From Azadirachta indica (taxonomy: Eukaryota > Streptophyta > Magnoliopsida > Sapindales > Meliaceae), in NCBI GenBank assembly GCA_022749755.1, contig CM040447.1:11030087-11094086 (forward strand): 64,000 nt of DNA, written 5' to 3'. A program made the position numbers and the translations under genes. The notes beneath the pieces are model-generated. The model was not told where the DNA came from. It saw only the letters and a list, made by a program, of their open reading frames with translations, and did no database searches. This document shows positions 10,567 to 24,019 of the stretch, piece after piece. How positions within the stretch are numbered: position 1 is the stretch's first letter; each line of letters begins with the position of its first letter.

Positions 10567-13500
10567 CGGCACGAGGGTCCCAAGTCCTCAGTATGGGATT
10601 TACAGGGTGCGATGCTCTACTACTAAGCATTATACACCATTTATCCTGGTTAGATTTAGATAATTGTTTATTTTGAACTAGGCAAATATTGATTGTCTAA
10701 ATCTGCAACCGCCCCGACATCTATCAAATATAAATCTTAATATTCTAGACAACAGTAGAATCATCATAGACTGAGTGCTGTCGAAGACAGGCACTTTAAT
10801 GAAAATATGATTTCGAATTAGCTACCACTAATTGGAACACTTCTTTCGTTGGAAATGGATGGTTTACGTAGCAACTGGAATTTGACTAAATATGGCTAGT
10901 GTTGCTCTTTTGAGGTGCTTATATGCAACATTTGAATCTTAACATTTTTTTTCCAGAATTTTGACTTGTATTTTATAAATGGGTTTGACTCTACCTAGAA
11001 GTTGGTATCCGCAGGTTTTTTCTGCAACAAATGATAGCGTGCCACGTAATGGTTTGAGATCTTTCCATTATAAAAGCCAGATTTTTGTTGTTAATTACTC
11101 TAAAGACAATCATACACAGAAGATATGCTCGAGTGGAGCGAATCTTGCTGTATCGTGTCTTGTAATGACGACCATTAATAGCTGGTTTAAAGGAAAAAAA
11201 AATGCTCTTGGAAAAAAAAAATTAAGAAAAACAGCTGTTAGCTTTATGAGGATTACAGTTCATGGAGTTACTAATATATATTGATTTAAAGTTGAAGCTT
11301 AGTATGCGTGTGATGATTGATAAGCGCTGATGGAAACTCTTTAATGAAACGGCTAATTAGTAATTGCTTAGAGCAAGATCCTGATTTTACGAATAATATG
11401 GATTTCAACCCTTCTGTATGTGCGTGGGACACTGTATAGAGAAATATTTTTGCTTTGGCGTTACTTCTACCCAGTTTTCATTTTGCATAAACAGTTAATT
11501 TTAAACCATTATCAATATTGTTATGGTTCGGTTACTGCTATGGAATGCTTGTATTGTTTATATGAACATATAGAGATCAGATCATTGTCCCTCCCCCTGT
11601 TCAATCATTAGTTATTTCTGGGATTTAATTTTTCTTTATAAAATTTCTGATAATGCCAGAAAATTTATTTACCCAAAAAAAAGTACAAATGAAAAGGAAA
11701 AAATCCAAAACTCACATTAATCAAACCAAAAAACAAGTGGAAGAAAGACAAAACACAAACTGGGGGAAGAAAACCAAAGTCTATACACATAATCCTGACG
11801 ATCATTTATTTAAAACTTTGGGAATATGATCTGAAGGGGTCATTAAATTGAGTGGATTTAGCATAAATACTCAACTCAGTAGGCCAAAGATTTCGCAACT
11901 TGATTGATTACTTTACGAAGGATGTGCATTCTATTGAAAATACTTGAGAAGTCATGGCACAACAATTTAATAATGACGTTTCGAGGCTTATAACAAAGAA
12001 TTAGTTAATCAATCTCATCTTATCTGAGAGTTTACAATCTTTTTCTTAAGTATTGATCTCCTTTCATAAGTGGTAATCTTCTCATTTGGTAACTTTCTAC
12101 AGTTTTAAGAATAAAATATTATCATATTCATCAACTTAATTCAAGTTTTGTTAATTGAGATCATTTATTTAACTTTTTAGCATGTGAATTAACATATACA
12201 AGGTCACAGCTGGCAGTTACTAGATGGCTGTCGTCGAAGTTATTGAAAGGAACTGTGGGTAAAATATAAGCATAGCACTGCAGTTTTAATTTTAATTCTG
12301 AAATTTGATTCTATTTAAGAAAAATACACATAAAATGATCTTAACTTATTTCTTTGTCTGTGAAACTATAATTAATAATTTCAAATTTTCATATAGTATG
12401 TCCTTTTAGAATTCTCACTTAATATCATATGCAAAAAATAATAAAATAGACCAAAAAAAAACTCATTTTATTATCATCCTTGATTAATATTGACTATATA
12501 ATGAATCTATCTATTGTTTAAGACTAGTCTCGTGAAGAAATAAAAAGATGTGTTCTTACATTTGAGAGTCACATTTTCATACGTTTGTTTCAATAATTAA
12601 TAAAGATCATAACAAATGACAATATAGAGACAAAACTTAATAGATAATAAAGCAATGTTAAACATGTTAAAGTTTATTCTAAAAGAAATATGGTAAATGA
12701 TGTGATATAATTCACTCATAATAGCATATAGATTGAGATATGTAATAAATAATCTTAAAAATTATATATATATATGTTTTGATAAAAAAATCAACCAAGA
12801 TTCAAAATGTACCATATATAGCTACCCACTTTCAACCACATAATTTGAATTTTGAAATAATTAAATGTATTAATCAAATTTGTTTGAATCGAACAAGTCA
12901 AAAAAAGCGACTGATGAGCTCCAAAATTTTTGAGTGCCATGTCCAATACTGACGATGGAATTCAATATGAATTAAGAACCCTTGAAAAAGGCTCCTCGAG
13001 TCGGGGAAGTCCCTCTGTCAGCCCCCAGCCTCCGCTCATTATTTCTTGTTTAAATTAATTTACTTGGTAATTACTTAAATATATCATTAATTAGTTGGTC
13101 TACACACACACACGAATACTTGAGAGCAATTTGATTCTCTTTGTTTCCTACTATCAACATATTAAAAAAAGTAAACGTGGTTAAGGGATTTGTGTGATAG
13201 TGATTCTTCGTAGGAAGAAAAAAATATCTCTAACTTAGCTTCCGAATCCCAACGGTCCTTGGTATAAACTTTCACTTTCCTTAATTTGTCTAGATCCATT
13301 AATTTTTCACTTTATTTTGTCTAGATTCATTGTACTTATTATTTTATATTATTGTAAATATATTATACACTACAAATATTTGTTACAATTTATTCAACTT
13401 TAAATGATACGATTTTTATCTATTAATAGCAAGTTGGGAGCCATTAGTGATTTTACAAGATATAAAAATTTACTATGAAATAAATCACATTACTTAAAAA

Positions 13501-13924
13501 TTGTTTAAACTCAAATTTTAGAATTTTAAACTCCCTTTAAATTCAAATTCAATCAAATTCAAATTGAAATCTATTAATGTTCATGTTGAAGAGATGACTC
13601 ATAAAGTATGTATCAAAATATTTGAAAACTATTTATTATAAAAATTGTTAAAATTTTTATGAACAATATTCACATATAAAATAGAGAAATGTACAAAACA
13701 GATTTGAATAATTTACATCAAGTAATACTCAATAGAAATATTACATCATGGAGGTAATAAAACACGGTATTAAAATAAAATAGAATAGTATAAAGAAGAG
13801 AGCTCGCTTGGTATATATTTTCTAGTCTCTGATCTCTTTTTCGAATAATATCCTATTGGAATGGAATAGTCTATCGGTAAATGGTATATTCTTTTGCGTC
13901 GTACAACTGCGCATATATATATGC

Positions 13925-14182
13925 TTATGATGTTGCATCATGAGCTGTATCATGAATTGTGTAAATATAATTTGGAGGCGTGACCTGAGATCTTTTTATA
14001 TTGGTGTGGATTGTAGAACACAAACACCTCAGGTCATTTTCATCCTGAGGATCATTCGCATGAGTTAATGTATGATCATATATAATAATAATAGCAGCAA
14101 AAAATTGTAAACTAAAAATTACCAGAATTCGGGAGATTAACTTTAATGTTTGTCTTGAAAATGTGGACAATTTATTTGTCAC
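13925..14182 (-). pseudogene. Small secreted-peptide-like ORF, copy in A2
   Basis: The A2 counterpart of 1318-1656. The ATG used in A1 and A3 has become ATT, so only a GTG further upstream opens the frame. The hydrophobic segment and the DENDLRCLCSTIHTN part are kept; about 95 bases seen in A1 after it are deleted. Function unknown; the lost start argues against activity. Confidence 0.3.
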
Positions 14183-14508
14183 AATAACTCAGTTGGAGAA
14201 CCGAGAACAGCTAGGCTATTAAGGTTAATAGAAAGGAATATGTAAATTACGCGCAATTCTGCTTACGATAGCTGCATCAAAATGAAGTGGAGATGATCCG
14301 TAATCTCCATGAGTTCATAATTAAGTTATGAAGTTGCATAAATTAAATCAAGTAATGAGCTATAAGTTAAATAATTAGGACTAGTTCTTGTGATCCCACA
14401 GCTCATATATCATTAGTTCTTGCTGATTGCAAAAACCTGCAACCGCAACAGCAGGAAACAAGAGAAACAAGCTAGTTGCGGCGTGCGTAAACCCCTTCTA
14501 CCCCTTGG

Positions 14509-14516
14509 TATTTATA
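14509..14516 (-). promoter_or_regulatory. Orphan CEP promoter TATA box in A2
   Basis: TATAAATA plus CCAAG on the minus strand in sequence matching the CEP-a promoter, but the gene it served is deleted. Any transcript would run into the small-ORF region. Confidence 0.6.
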
Positions 14517-15293
14517 GAGTTTAGCGAACCGCATGAGGGTCCCCGGTATGCAGTAGTGGAAGTCACTTTATGATTTTGGCAGATGTACATGAACAAGTGG
14601 TGGCGGACACTGATCATACCATATATATATATATATATATATATAAATTTTCACATGCACCATTACTTGTACTATGTATATTTAATGGTGGCAATATAGT
14701 ACCAATTCAACGCACAAACTCTAAGATATAAATTAAAGTGGAAAAATAGTATTAGTCGATGAAAATATAAAATCAACAAAACTAATACGTATAAATAATA
14801 TAGATCGTATGGTAACTAATGGTAACTAATACTATCATGTGATAGTAATTTGTATAGAGACTATGTATCTCTAACATTATTTATATATTTAAATCTGTCT
14901 AATTCCTTAATAATTATAAATATATTTCTCAACCAAAATTCATGTGATTTTCATTGTTATTATGGTTGCCACAATTTAATTATAACATTACTTATCAAAT
15001 ATTATCAATAATAAAAGTTATATAAGTGAATATTAGACTTGGTTGAACTAATAAAATTCTTTAAATAATACAAAATTTTTTTATCATAATCCAAAATTTT
15101 ATTCAAAAGATGATTGAGAAGTTCAGTTTATGTATATTCATGTATATTTAGGAAATTATAAAAAATTATAATATATAGAATATACTATGTTTTGAAAGAA
15201 AATTATGAAATTAAGTGAAAGAAAGGAAAAACCTTCTCGTATTTTTTCACTTCTTTGATATGTAATTTTCTGCAGAAAATATTTTAGTGTTGT

Positions 15294-15970
15294 GAATGGT
15301 CAGTCAACAGTTTGCATGTCCCATACAGCCATTTATCGCCTGTCTTAATTATATTTTCAATATCTCCCCAACTATGAAAAAGTAATATATGCCCAATACT
15401 ACGAGATTTGCTGTTTTTGGACTAATTTTAACAACCGTTCATTACTTCATTTTATTCAAAATTGAAATCATTAGAGCAACACAGCTGTAGAATATACCAA
15501 GCATTTGAACATCGATCGTGTTGTAGGTACGATTAGTAAGACTAAACGATAACTTCATTGGAACTTGATTTAATATGTAGGTTGCGGCCCGAGATCTACG
15601 GCAGACAAGTTGGTGTATCTCATTGTAGCCCCACCATGCACATTTGTAAAGCTTTTTGTCTTGTTATTTTGTTGTTCTTCTCCACTTCTCATCAGAAAAT
15701 GTTAATAATTTTTGTCAGACAATATGCTCGGTTTTCCAACCAGAACCCTGCTCGTGCACTAAACCCATTATATTTATGTATCTTTAGCAGCCTTTCGAAT
15801 GTTAACTTCCTGAGGTTGTAGTGGCCCAATTAATCACTAGTCCGTTTGAAACGTCAGTTTAGCTATGAGAGTAGCTTTACAGCAGTGCTGTCAGGCTGCT
15901 TAAAACCTCCAAGAGTAGGGGGAAGAAAAAGCCAATTTCTACATTCTCACACTTTGGTTTTAAAGTAATC
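15294..15970 (-). promoter_or_regulatory. Conserved upstream block in A2
   Basis: Near-identical to the A1 block, with an intact TTGACT core on the minus strand (15302-15307). It no longer has a CEP gene downstream. Confidence 0.4.
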
Positions 15971-16429
15971 CCCTTTATTTTTTAGAGTAAATAATTAGTT
16001 AATTAACATGAATTTTCTTTCCTTTTGGCCAGTAGCTGACCGTAACCTTGTTTGCTATTTCTAGTCTTGTAACTGTTTAAAAGTAGAAATTATAACATAT
16101 GAACGACAATTGATTCCTATAATTCTCAGTAGTATGCCGAATTTAGAATCTATTGTCTTCTTAAAAATGAATTGTGCACCAAATCTTATTCTATTGTCTC
16201 TGGTATTTTTCTTTTTATGGTTAGGTTATTGATATCTAAAATGAGTGGACTAAATTACAATTTGTGTTTGATTATTAACTATATGTTAAGACATTTGAAA
16301 TTAAGAGATTTAAATGTGAAAAAGTTCAACTAAATATTACCAAGTACTTAGTTAAGAAATTGTAAAGTTTTGAATTTTTAGAATTCTGTATAAGGGTTTT
16401 ATACATAATAGGAGTCCTACTTTCAGGAC

Positions 16430-17475
16430 TTGAACATAGAGAAAATGCTCCATTACTCTTTAATATTTGGTCCAATACTCTAGTTTCTCCCTAATATTTG
16501 AAAAATAGGTTATCATGCCCTTAATATTTGAAAAATATTTTGAGCCCCCCCTTTTTTTTATAAAAATTGCAAAATTATGTTTTCTTAACAGGATTGAACT
16601 GGTAATTACATGAAACATGACAATACTCTTACCCTTGCACCATTTTAATTTTTGATAGTAGTTTGTTCAATCCTGAATAAATAAGCATTTCTAAACACAT
16701 CTATAATAACTATTAAGAATAAAAATGATTTTAACTAATATAAAAGATTTAATAATTTAAAAATAATTTCGTGATCATTAAAATTTTAAAATATTTTGAA
16801 TTTAAAATTATTATTATTATTATTATCTTCAGACTAATTAAATATATATATATAAAAATTATATCTATATAAAATAATTTTATTATTATTTTAATTTAAA
16901 TTTAAAATTATTATTATTAACTTCATAATAGTAATAAATTATTTTTATTATATTATATATATATAATAACAATTACTATAAAATAAATTTTTTTGAAGTC
17001 ATTGTTAATGATAATAATAATTTTAAATATAAAATATTTTAAAATTTTAATGATTATAAAATAATTATTTTTAAATTGTAAAATCTTTTATATTAGTTAA
17101 CATAATTTTTATTATTAAGAAAATGCATATTTATTAAGGATTGAACAAACTATTAACAAAAATTAAAATAGTCCAGTGATAAGGGTATTGCCATGTTTCA
17201 TGCAATTCTCAAATTCAATCCCCATAAAGAACACATAATTTTATAATTTAAAAAAAAAAAACGTGGCTGATTATTGTTCAAACCATTGGTTCGGTTCATA
17301 TGTAAATTATTTAAATAACTAAAGAGTAAAACCAAAAAGATATAAAGGTGAGGAAGGTGATGGGATATTTTTCAAATATTAGGGGCGTGATGAGGTATTT
17401 TTCAAATATTATAGGAGAAATGGGGTATTGGGCCAAATATTAAGGGGCAATAGAGCATTTTCTTTTCTAACATCA
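16430..17475. mobile_element. Long inverted-repeat (foldback-type) element
   Basis: The two ends are inverted copies: left agaaaatgctccattactctttaat..., right ...attaaggggcaatagagcattttct. Complementarity continues inward for several hundred bases, for example ggattgaacaaac on the right against gtttgttcaatcc on the left. The AT-rich centre has no ORF. At the matching site in copy 2 (about 55190) the element is absent, so it is a real insertion. Target duplication not resolved. Confidence 0.7.
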
Positions 17476-18513
17476 GACCAAATTGAATTGAAACTGACAA
17501 GTTTGGTCCAGTATTGCTTCCTTTCTTAAAGAACTAAAATTTTGTATTCAGTTCTTGATACAATAAAAAAATCGGACCAAAACCAAAATTAATTATTTTT
17601 TAAGTTGTAACAATAGAAATGTGTTGTTTTGGAATCCCAAAATGAAGTCATTTTGTAATTTAAAAAGAAAAAGAAAAAGAGCATGTAAGAAAAAGATTAG
17701 AATTGAAAAAACTAATTTTTGACATATAAATTCTATACACAACTTATGAGATGCGTATTAAAGTGACATGATAATGTTAATTAATAAAAATTTAAAATTA
17801 TTGAGGACCCCACAGGACAAAGTGAAGCATTCATAAAGAGCAGAATAAGTAGCAAAGAATCACATTTAAGCCAAAGATTATTTCATCCTTTAGCATAATG
17901 TAATAAATAAGTAATATGAATAATGTGACAACACTAATATTATCACGTCATAATAGTTTACAAAAAATAGTTTGCATATATAAAAAGTTTTTGCCCCAAC
18001 ATTTTTCGTGAAGTATTTATAGTTACATAATTTTTATTAATTATATATATGTGTTTTCTTTGCACAAAATATATGTGGTTTTAATTTATTTTAGCTACCA
18101 AAGTTCGACAATAATATTAGTTGTCAAATATTTTTGGTTATAATAAAAGTTAATAATTGGATATTTCTAGTCTTTAACTTTTTTCTTATAAAAATTTTGG
18201 ATGAAAATGAGAAAATATTATTCACAAAATATCAATTCTTGCTTCCTACTATTACTTGAACTTGAGATAGCTCTCCAACCATTTACGCTTAGGGAGCCTT
18301 TCTAGTCTTTGCTATGTTTATAAATTGATACATAACAGAAGCACATTAGAGTTAAGTGAAAAGTTGGAATAGATTATCAATGGAACTTTGCAACTAATGT
18401 TAATTCTCTTGCAAAGAAGAAATTATTCTAGCGCTACAAAGATCATATGTTTTCTTTGGAGGGTACTTTGTTAAAAAGGTCACCATGAATCAAGAGTTTC
18501 TACCCTTACATGT

Positions 18514-19046
18514 TGTTTAAGAACATACCCAAGCATTAGAACATGCAAAACCAAAGGACTAGACGAACATGTTCTGCATGATCAGGATCATAAGGTCTTG
18601 AGGCTAAATGGCATCGACAAACAGAGTCTAAGCTTCAAAGGAAATTCATTTGAGGGGAAAGAACAGCCCAGGTCAGGTAATAAAATACCACTTGACCATG
18701 TGCAACGTGGGTCATGGAGTTTAATCGTACATCCCACCCAATAACCACCTATCTTCCCATCTTCCATCGTAGGGAAAATATGGCTAGAAAAATTGTCAAA
18801 ACAGTTAATCTTTATCCCTTTAAAATCTCGGTAACCTGAAGAATAAGGTACACACTCTCAAATGGGGAAAAACTCTGTGAAATTTTCATCTAATTCTCTT
18901 CTCTTAAGCAACTTGACTGATTTAAGCATCAGAGAGTAAACGTCGGGGCTCTAATTTCCCTTGTTTTGTAGGCGAAGAGAGATACTTAGAAATTTGGAAG
19001 ATCAAAGTTCGTCGTTTGAGGTCAAGTTAACAAATTTTTGACATCA
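18514..19046 (+). repeat. Left (5') LTR of gypsy element
   Basis: Starts tgtttaag and ends gacatca; aligns along its length with 29684-30224, with many substitutions. Confidence 0.8.
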
Positions 19047-19072
19047 ATAGCTAGTGCCATCTATGGGAAGTG
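19047..19072 (+). promoter_or_regulatory. Primer-binding-site region of gypsy element
   Basis: Directly after the left LTR lies tagtgccatctatggg, resembling the tggcgccgtctgtggg-type leader of plant gypsy elements. Confidence 0.45.
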
Positions 19073-19113
19073 AGTGAGAAGCCAATTGCTATATTTCAAA
19101 AGTTAAACTAGAG

Positions 19114-21010
19114 ATGGTAGCGAAGGATAAGCGTTACCTAGTAAGATCGTGTGCAACGGGAAGAAGTATCCCGCAAGATGATTCTTGCAATTTCCATCAA
19201 CGCGAAGACGAACACCTAGAAATTCAGAATTCGGAGGAGTTCAATTCACGAACTGATTCGGATTCACAGCCACCTAGCCAAGCAACGATTTGATTAGATC
19301 TTGGAAGCAAACTAGTTGCTAGGAGAGCTGGAAGACAGCCGCCATTCATATGTTGAAAAAGACAAGAAAATCACAAGGTTGAAGGATAGGACAGTGGCCT
19401 TGCGAAAGGAATTGGACGAGTTTAAGCAGATGCTAAGGCAAAATTTAGGGATACCACTAATAGGTTACACACTAGTGCGAATAAAGCATCAGGAAAGTAG
19501 TATGCCGAAACTTGGGTGTAAGAAAAAAGAAGATTGTCCCTAAAGGCCAGGCTTTAAAAGTAAGGCTGGAGACCATAACTTGCTAGAAGCCGAACCCTCA
19601 CGTAGAGGAAGATACGTTGCGTCCCGAAGGGGAAAGCAAATGCCATGAAGCAACAAATTTAGGAAAGGTCGCAAAATCTAGATTTTAATATATCTATTAC
19701 AATACGAAACAATCTTACACTTAGATTACGTGGCCAGCAAGATCGGAGAAATAATTCGAAGCGCAATACCGAACAAAGCATACAGTCATATGATATACAT
19801 TCATATTTGAATAAAAAATGGCAAATAGAGAGAAAAGCCTCTATATGTGGTGAAGTACTAGAGTTGGAGCAAGATATGAGGTCGAAAGAAATTCCAGGGA
19901 AAAATCGTACTCTTGAGGTGGTTAACAAATAGAAGATGGAAGAATGCCTCAAGAAACTACTGGAAGAACTTGAGGCAAAAAGAAAATAGGATCAGCAAAG
20001 TGGAGCTAATATGAAGAAGGGTCTTGGGTCCCCTTTTACTAGGGAAATCGAAAAATTGATTCTGTTGAGGAAATTTAAGATGTCGCAGATCACCCTCTGT
20101 GTGAGAAAGATTGACCCGATCTCGTATATGGAGCTTTTTAGGGAGATGATGCACATCCAGGGTTTGACCTAGCCCTAGATGTGTCGTCTCTTTCTCTTTA
20201 CACTGAAAGGGCAAGCTAAAAAATGGTATAGAAGCCTAAAGCTGAGTTCAATTGAAAGTTTCTCCTAATTGTGTGATATGTTCACTAACAAATTCAGAGT
20301 AGCAGTCCCGACACAAAAAAGCATGAGCTCTTTACTGATGTTGAAATAGGGTCCGGGAGAAAATTTAAGAAGCTTTGTCAAGAGATATCATGATGAGGAT
20401 TATGGAATTAGGGGCCTTCAATAATCCCTTAGCACTAGAAGGACTAAAAAGAGAACTGCGCTAGATAGAGTTGGTACGTAATCCATAAGAATAATATAAC
20501 AATCTAATTGTAAGCTCGCAAAAAAATATTTGATGAAATTCAAATAGAAGATCAAGGTCTCCTTAGGTAGAAGGAGGAGAGAGTAAGTGGATCTTGTGAT
20601 AAGTCAAGTACTTTGCGAATAGAGGATAAGAAGAAGGAGAGTTCCCACGATAGAAGGTTAGGACAAGGGAAGCAGCAAGATTACTAGAAACCGCGAGCTG
20701 ATAGGTCAGATGAGAAAACACCCAAGAAAGATAAGCTCTTGCCACTACCAAAAAAGGGAGCAAAAAGAATAGTATAGGTATAAGATAAGTAGAGTTTTAC
20801 ACCACTTAATTCTTCTTTACCTGACATCTATGAGGATATCAAAGATTCAGGACTACTGATATTGGATTTTCGTCCGTTAAGGGTGAATTTAGATAAGAGA
20901 CCTAAGGACAAAATATGTGCATTTCATCGGGACTATGGGCATATAACCAACAATTGTCTGGATTTGAATTAGCAAATTGAAATGCTGGTTAGAAATGGTT
21001 ATCTAGATTG
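19114..21010 (+). pseudogene. Gypsy gag remnant
   Basis: From the ATG at 19114 a polar N-terminal region is readable, interrupted by stops and shifts. From about 20010 the capsid-like part is legible (FTREIEKLILL, YMELFREMMHIQG, GQAKKWYRSL, GENLRSFVKRYH). At about 20916-20985 is the atypical zinc-binding motif CAFHRDYGHITNNC, usual in Tat-type gag. Several stops are TAG codons where Trp (TGG) or Gln (CAG) is expected. Non-functional. Confidence 0.75.
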
Positions 21011-21135
21011 GTATGCAGATTATTTGCAAGGAGGTCAAAAAAATCTGAACGAAGAGCCAACGCACAGAAGTCTGGTTATTTTCAGAGGGCCTACTTGGTA
21101 GGAAATTCGAACAAAACTAGGAAGAATTATTCTAA

Positions 21136-21460
21136 GTGTTCTTTACGACATGCAGTGGCTGGTGCATATGTTATAAATGTGCACATGAAAAAGAAGCTCG
21201 AATAACCATAGTGCCGATAATGTTTACAAATAAAGACGAGGTAGGTGTGAGCTACCTACATGATAATGCATTTGTGGTTATATTAGGTGTAGGACCTTCT
21301 AAGGTCAGTGAGATTTTGATAGATATGGGGAGCCTGGCCGACATTATTTTCAAAAGCACTTTAGATTTGATGAAGATAGAGGATATGAGATTTAGGCCCG
21401 TCGATACTACTCTATATGGATTCTTAGAATCTTATACTCTCCCTATCAAAACAATCTAGA
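21136..21460 (+). pseudogene. Gypsy aspartic protease remnant
   Basis: The frame has the layout of a retroviral-type protease, with FVVILGVG, then the active-site strand read here as ILIDMGSLADIIF. The expected D-[ST]-G triad appears as D-M-G, so the site is altered. It follows gag and precedes the reverse transcriptase. Confidence 0.6.
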
Positions 21461-22129
21461 TACCAGTAACCATAAAGAATTTACCATATCAAAAGATCAT
21501 CATGATAACATTTTAGGTGGTTAACCTAAAAATGTCATATTCAATGATCTTGAAAAGACCATTCTTAAGGTTAACTAAGGTAGTAAATAGCATCAATTAC
21601 CTGAAGTTTAAGTTCAGAGCGGGTGATGGAATTGGGATGGTTTGAGGGGACTAACAGCAAGCAAGGAGTTGCTTCGCAATTTTCTCGAGGTGAACATACT
21701 GCATCACCTTCTAGAGTCAGGGGACGAAGAGCTCAGATGAAAGCAATGAAAACACTAAGCAGGAAAAGATCTTGCAAAAGTTGGAAAACAAACTTGTTCA
21801 GGAAGATAAGAGGCTAGTAACTGAATTTATTGAAAAATTAGAGGAAGTCATCTTGGAACAGAAAAACCTACGTAGGGTAGTTAAGATAAGATCTCGGCTA
21901 CCCGAGGAGGAGAAAGAGAAGCTCAGGAAGTTCTTAAGAGGCTTGCGAATGTTTTCGTATAGACACATGACTATATGCTTGGCATTGATCCAAAGATAAT
22001 ATCCCACACTTCGCAAAATATCTTACTTTTAAGCCTATAAAACAAAAGAGGAGGGTTTTCAACCAAGAAAAACAAGAAGCAATTTAGGTAGAGGTTGACA
22101 GACCTTTGAGAGCAGGCTTTATTAGAGAA

Positions 22130-22860
22130 GTTCACTATTCAGAGAAATCGCCAACGTAGTCGTGGTGAAGAAGTCTAATATAAAATAGAGAATATATGTA
22201 AACTTCACTGACCTAAACAAAGCATGTCCCAAGGATGAGTTTTCGCTTTTAACAATAGACTAGCTAATGGATTCGATAGCAGGGCACAAGCTCCTAAGCT
22301 TTATGGATTTTTTTTTAGGGTACAACCAAATTATAATGTATGAGCTTGATCAAGAAAAGTCCGCTTTTATCACAGATCAGGGACTACATTATTACCAAGT
22401 TATGCCATTTGGGTCGAAGAATGCAGGGGCCACCTTTTAGAGATTGGTGAATCAGATATTTAAACCCTTGATCAGGAAAACGATGGAAGTATATGTCAAT
22501 GACATGTTCACTAAGTCGATGAGTATTAATGATCATATCCACCACCTGAAAGAAACTTTCTTACTTCTGAGGAAATACAAGATAAAGCTTAACCTGAAGA
22601 AATGTGTTTTTAAAGTGAGTTCAGGTAAATTCTTGGGGTTCATGGTCAGTGAGAGAGAGATTGAGGCTAACCCCCAAAAAACTACGGCAATCTTGGAAAT
22701 AAAGTTGCCTTCTATATTAAGAGAGTTACATAACTTGACCTGGAGACTGGCGGCCTTGAGCAGGTTTATTTCAAAAGCCATTGACAAGTGTTTTCAGTTT
22801 TTTCAGGTTATGAAGAAAGGAAAACACATGTACTGGACAGAGGAGTGTTAAGTAAGCTTC
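22130..22860 (+). pseudogene. Gypsy reverse transcriptase remnant
   Basis: Readable RT blocks in order: DLNKACPKDEF, FMDFFLGYNQI, KSAFITDQGLHYYQVMPFG, NAGATF, then the catalytic motif as YVNDM instead of YVDDM, KFLGFMVSEREIEANP and LAALSRFISKA. A stop in place of Gln splits the frame just before RLVNQIF. The loss of a catalytic Asp and the stops make it inactive. Confidence 0.85.
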
Positions 22861-23379
22861 TAAGAGCTAAAGCATTACTTAGCGAATCCCCCGCATCTGA
22901 TTAGCTCGCAAAGTAAAGATATTTTCTACTTGTATTTAGCTATTTCTGACCATGTAGTGAGCTCATTATTGTCAAGAAGGATCATGATAAGGTCTACAAA
23001 CCGATTTATTATGGCAATAAATCGCTGTTAAATGCTAAAATTAGGTATACGCCTTATGAGAAGCTAGCGCTAGCATTTATGGTGACTACTAGAAAGTTAC
23101 GACTATAGTTCCAAGTACACCAGATTATGGTATTAACAATCCTACCACTAAGACAGATTCTTCATTGACCAGACCATTTTGACGATTGGTAAAATGGACC
23201 GTGGAATTCAGCAAATTTGACATTGATTGCAAATCACAAAAAGCAATAAAGGCTCAAGCCTTAGCAGATTTTACTGTAGAAAGATATTGATAAAGGATTT
23301 AACAGTGTGCCAAATTATAAAGAATACAGCTGCTCAAGGACTGGAGATTTCACTCGACCAACAAGAGAGAACCGAGCCA

Positions 23380-23760
23380 TAACGATTGTATATTGATGGC
23401 GCGTCGAATGCACAAGAAAAAGAGCAAGGATTATCCTTGTGGAACCAGATAATGTAGAAATAGCCTATATACTCACATTCAATTTCAGGGTCACGAACAA
23501 TGAAACTGAATATAAAGTGAACGAGTAGTGGTAATTCACAGAGCGGAATAGCCTATACAGATAATGTAGAAATAGCCTATACGGAGTAGAATATTTGAAA
23601 ATCAAAGGTGATTAATAGGCAGTGGTGAATCAAGTGAATGGGCAATTTTAAACTCGAGAGGAAAACATGAAGCCTATCTAGATAAAGTTCGATAGTTGAT
23701 AATTGAAATGAAGAAAGTTAGCATAGAACAAGTTCCTTAGGCAAAAAATGCCCAAGTTGA
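23380..23760 (+). pseudogene. Gypsy RNase H remnant
   Basis: YIDGASNAQ, followed by degraded segments matching the order expected for a plant gypsy RNase H (VTNNE-like part near 23500). Stops in every frame. Confidence 0.55.
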
Positions 23761-24019
23761 CGCTCTCGCAAAATTGGCATCATCATTGCAATGAAGGGAC
23801 CCTTAAAACAATTTCGTTTAAAAGAGTTCCCCTGCTGTGCTCGCATTGGAATGTAGTTAGGAATGAACTTGGATGCATTCAATCTTAAAGTACTTACAAG
23901 AGGGAAAATTGTCCGAAGATAAAGAAGTAGCCTGAAGAATAAAAAATAGATCGGCAAAGTACATGATTGTAGATGGAGTACTTTATAAAAGGGGGTTCAG
24001 GTTTAATTATTTAAGGTGT

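Larger units (their letters stand above)
8500..12984 (-). repeat. Unit D1 (copy 1 of the D block)
   Basis: Near-identical to 40000-43402 (D2), for example cgttcctctctaaatgaaag and gatggtcg-ttccaagtgagtcc. It contains one CEP pseudogene and otherwise no supported gene. D1 carries about 1.1 kb (roughly 10520-11640) that D2 lacks, including the pseudogene's promoter and an unrecognised 101-codon plus-strand frame (10979-11284) that I do not call a gene. Confidence 0.85.
12985..16100 (-). repeat. Unit A2: A-type unit with CEP gene deleted
   Basis: Aligns with A1 and A3 from the GC-rich start through the small ORF, then jumps at about 14408-14440 from the 3' flank straight into the CEP 5' leader (tgctgattgcaaaaacctgc). 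The whole coding region present at 2533-2886 in A1 is missing. The promoter and upstream block remain. Confidence 0.85.
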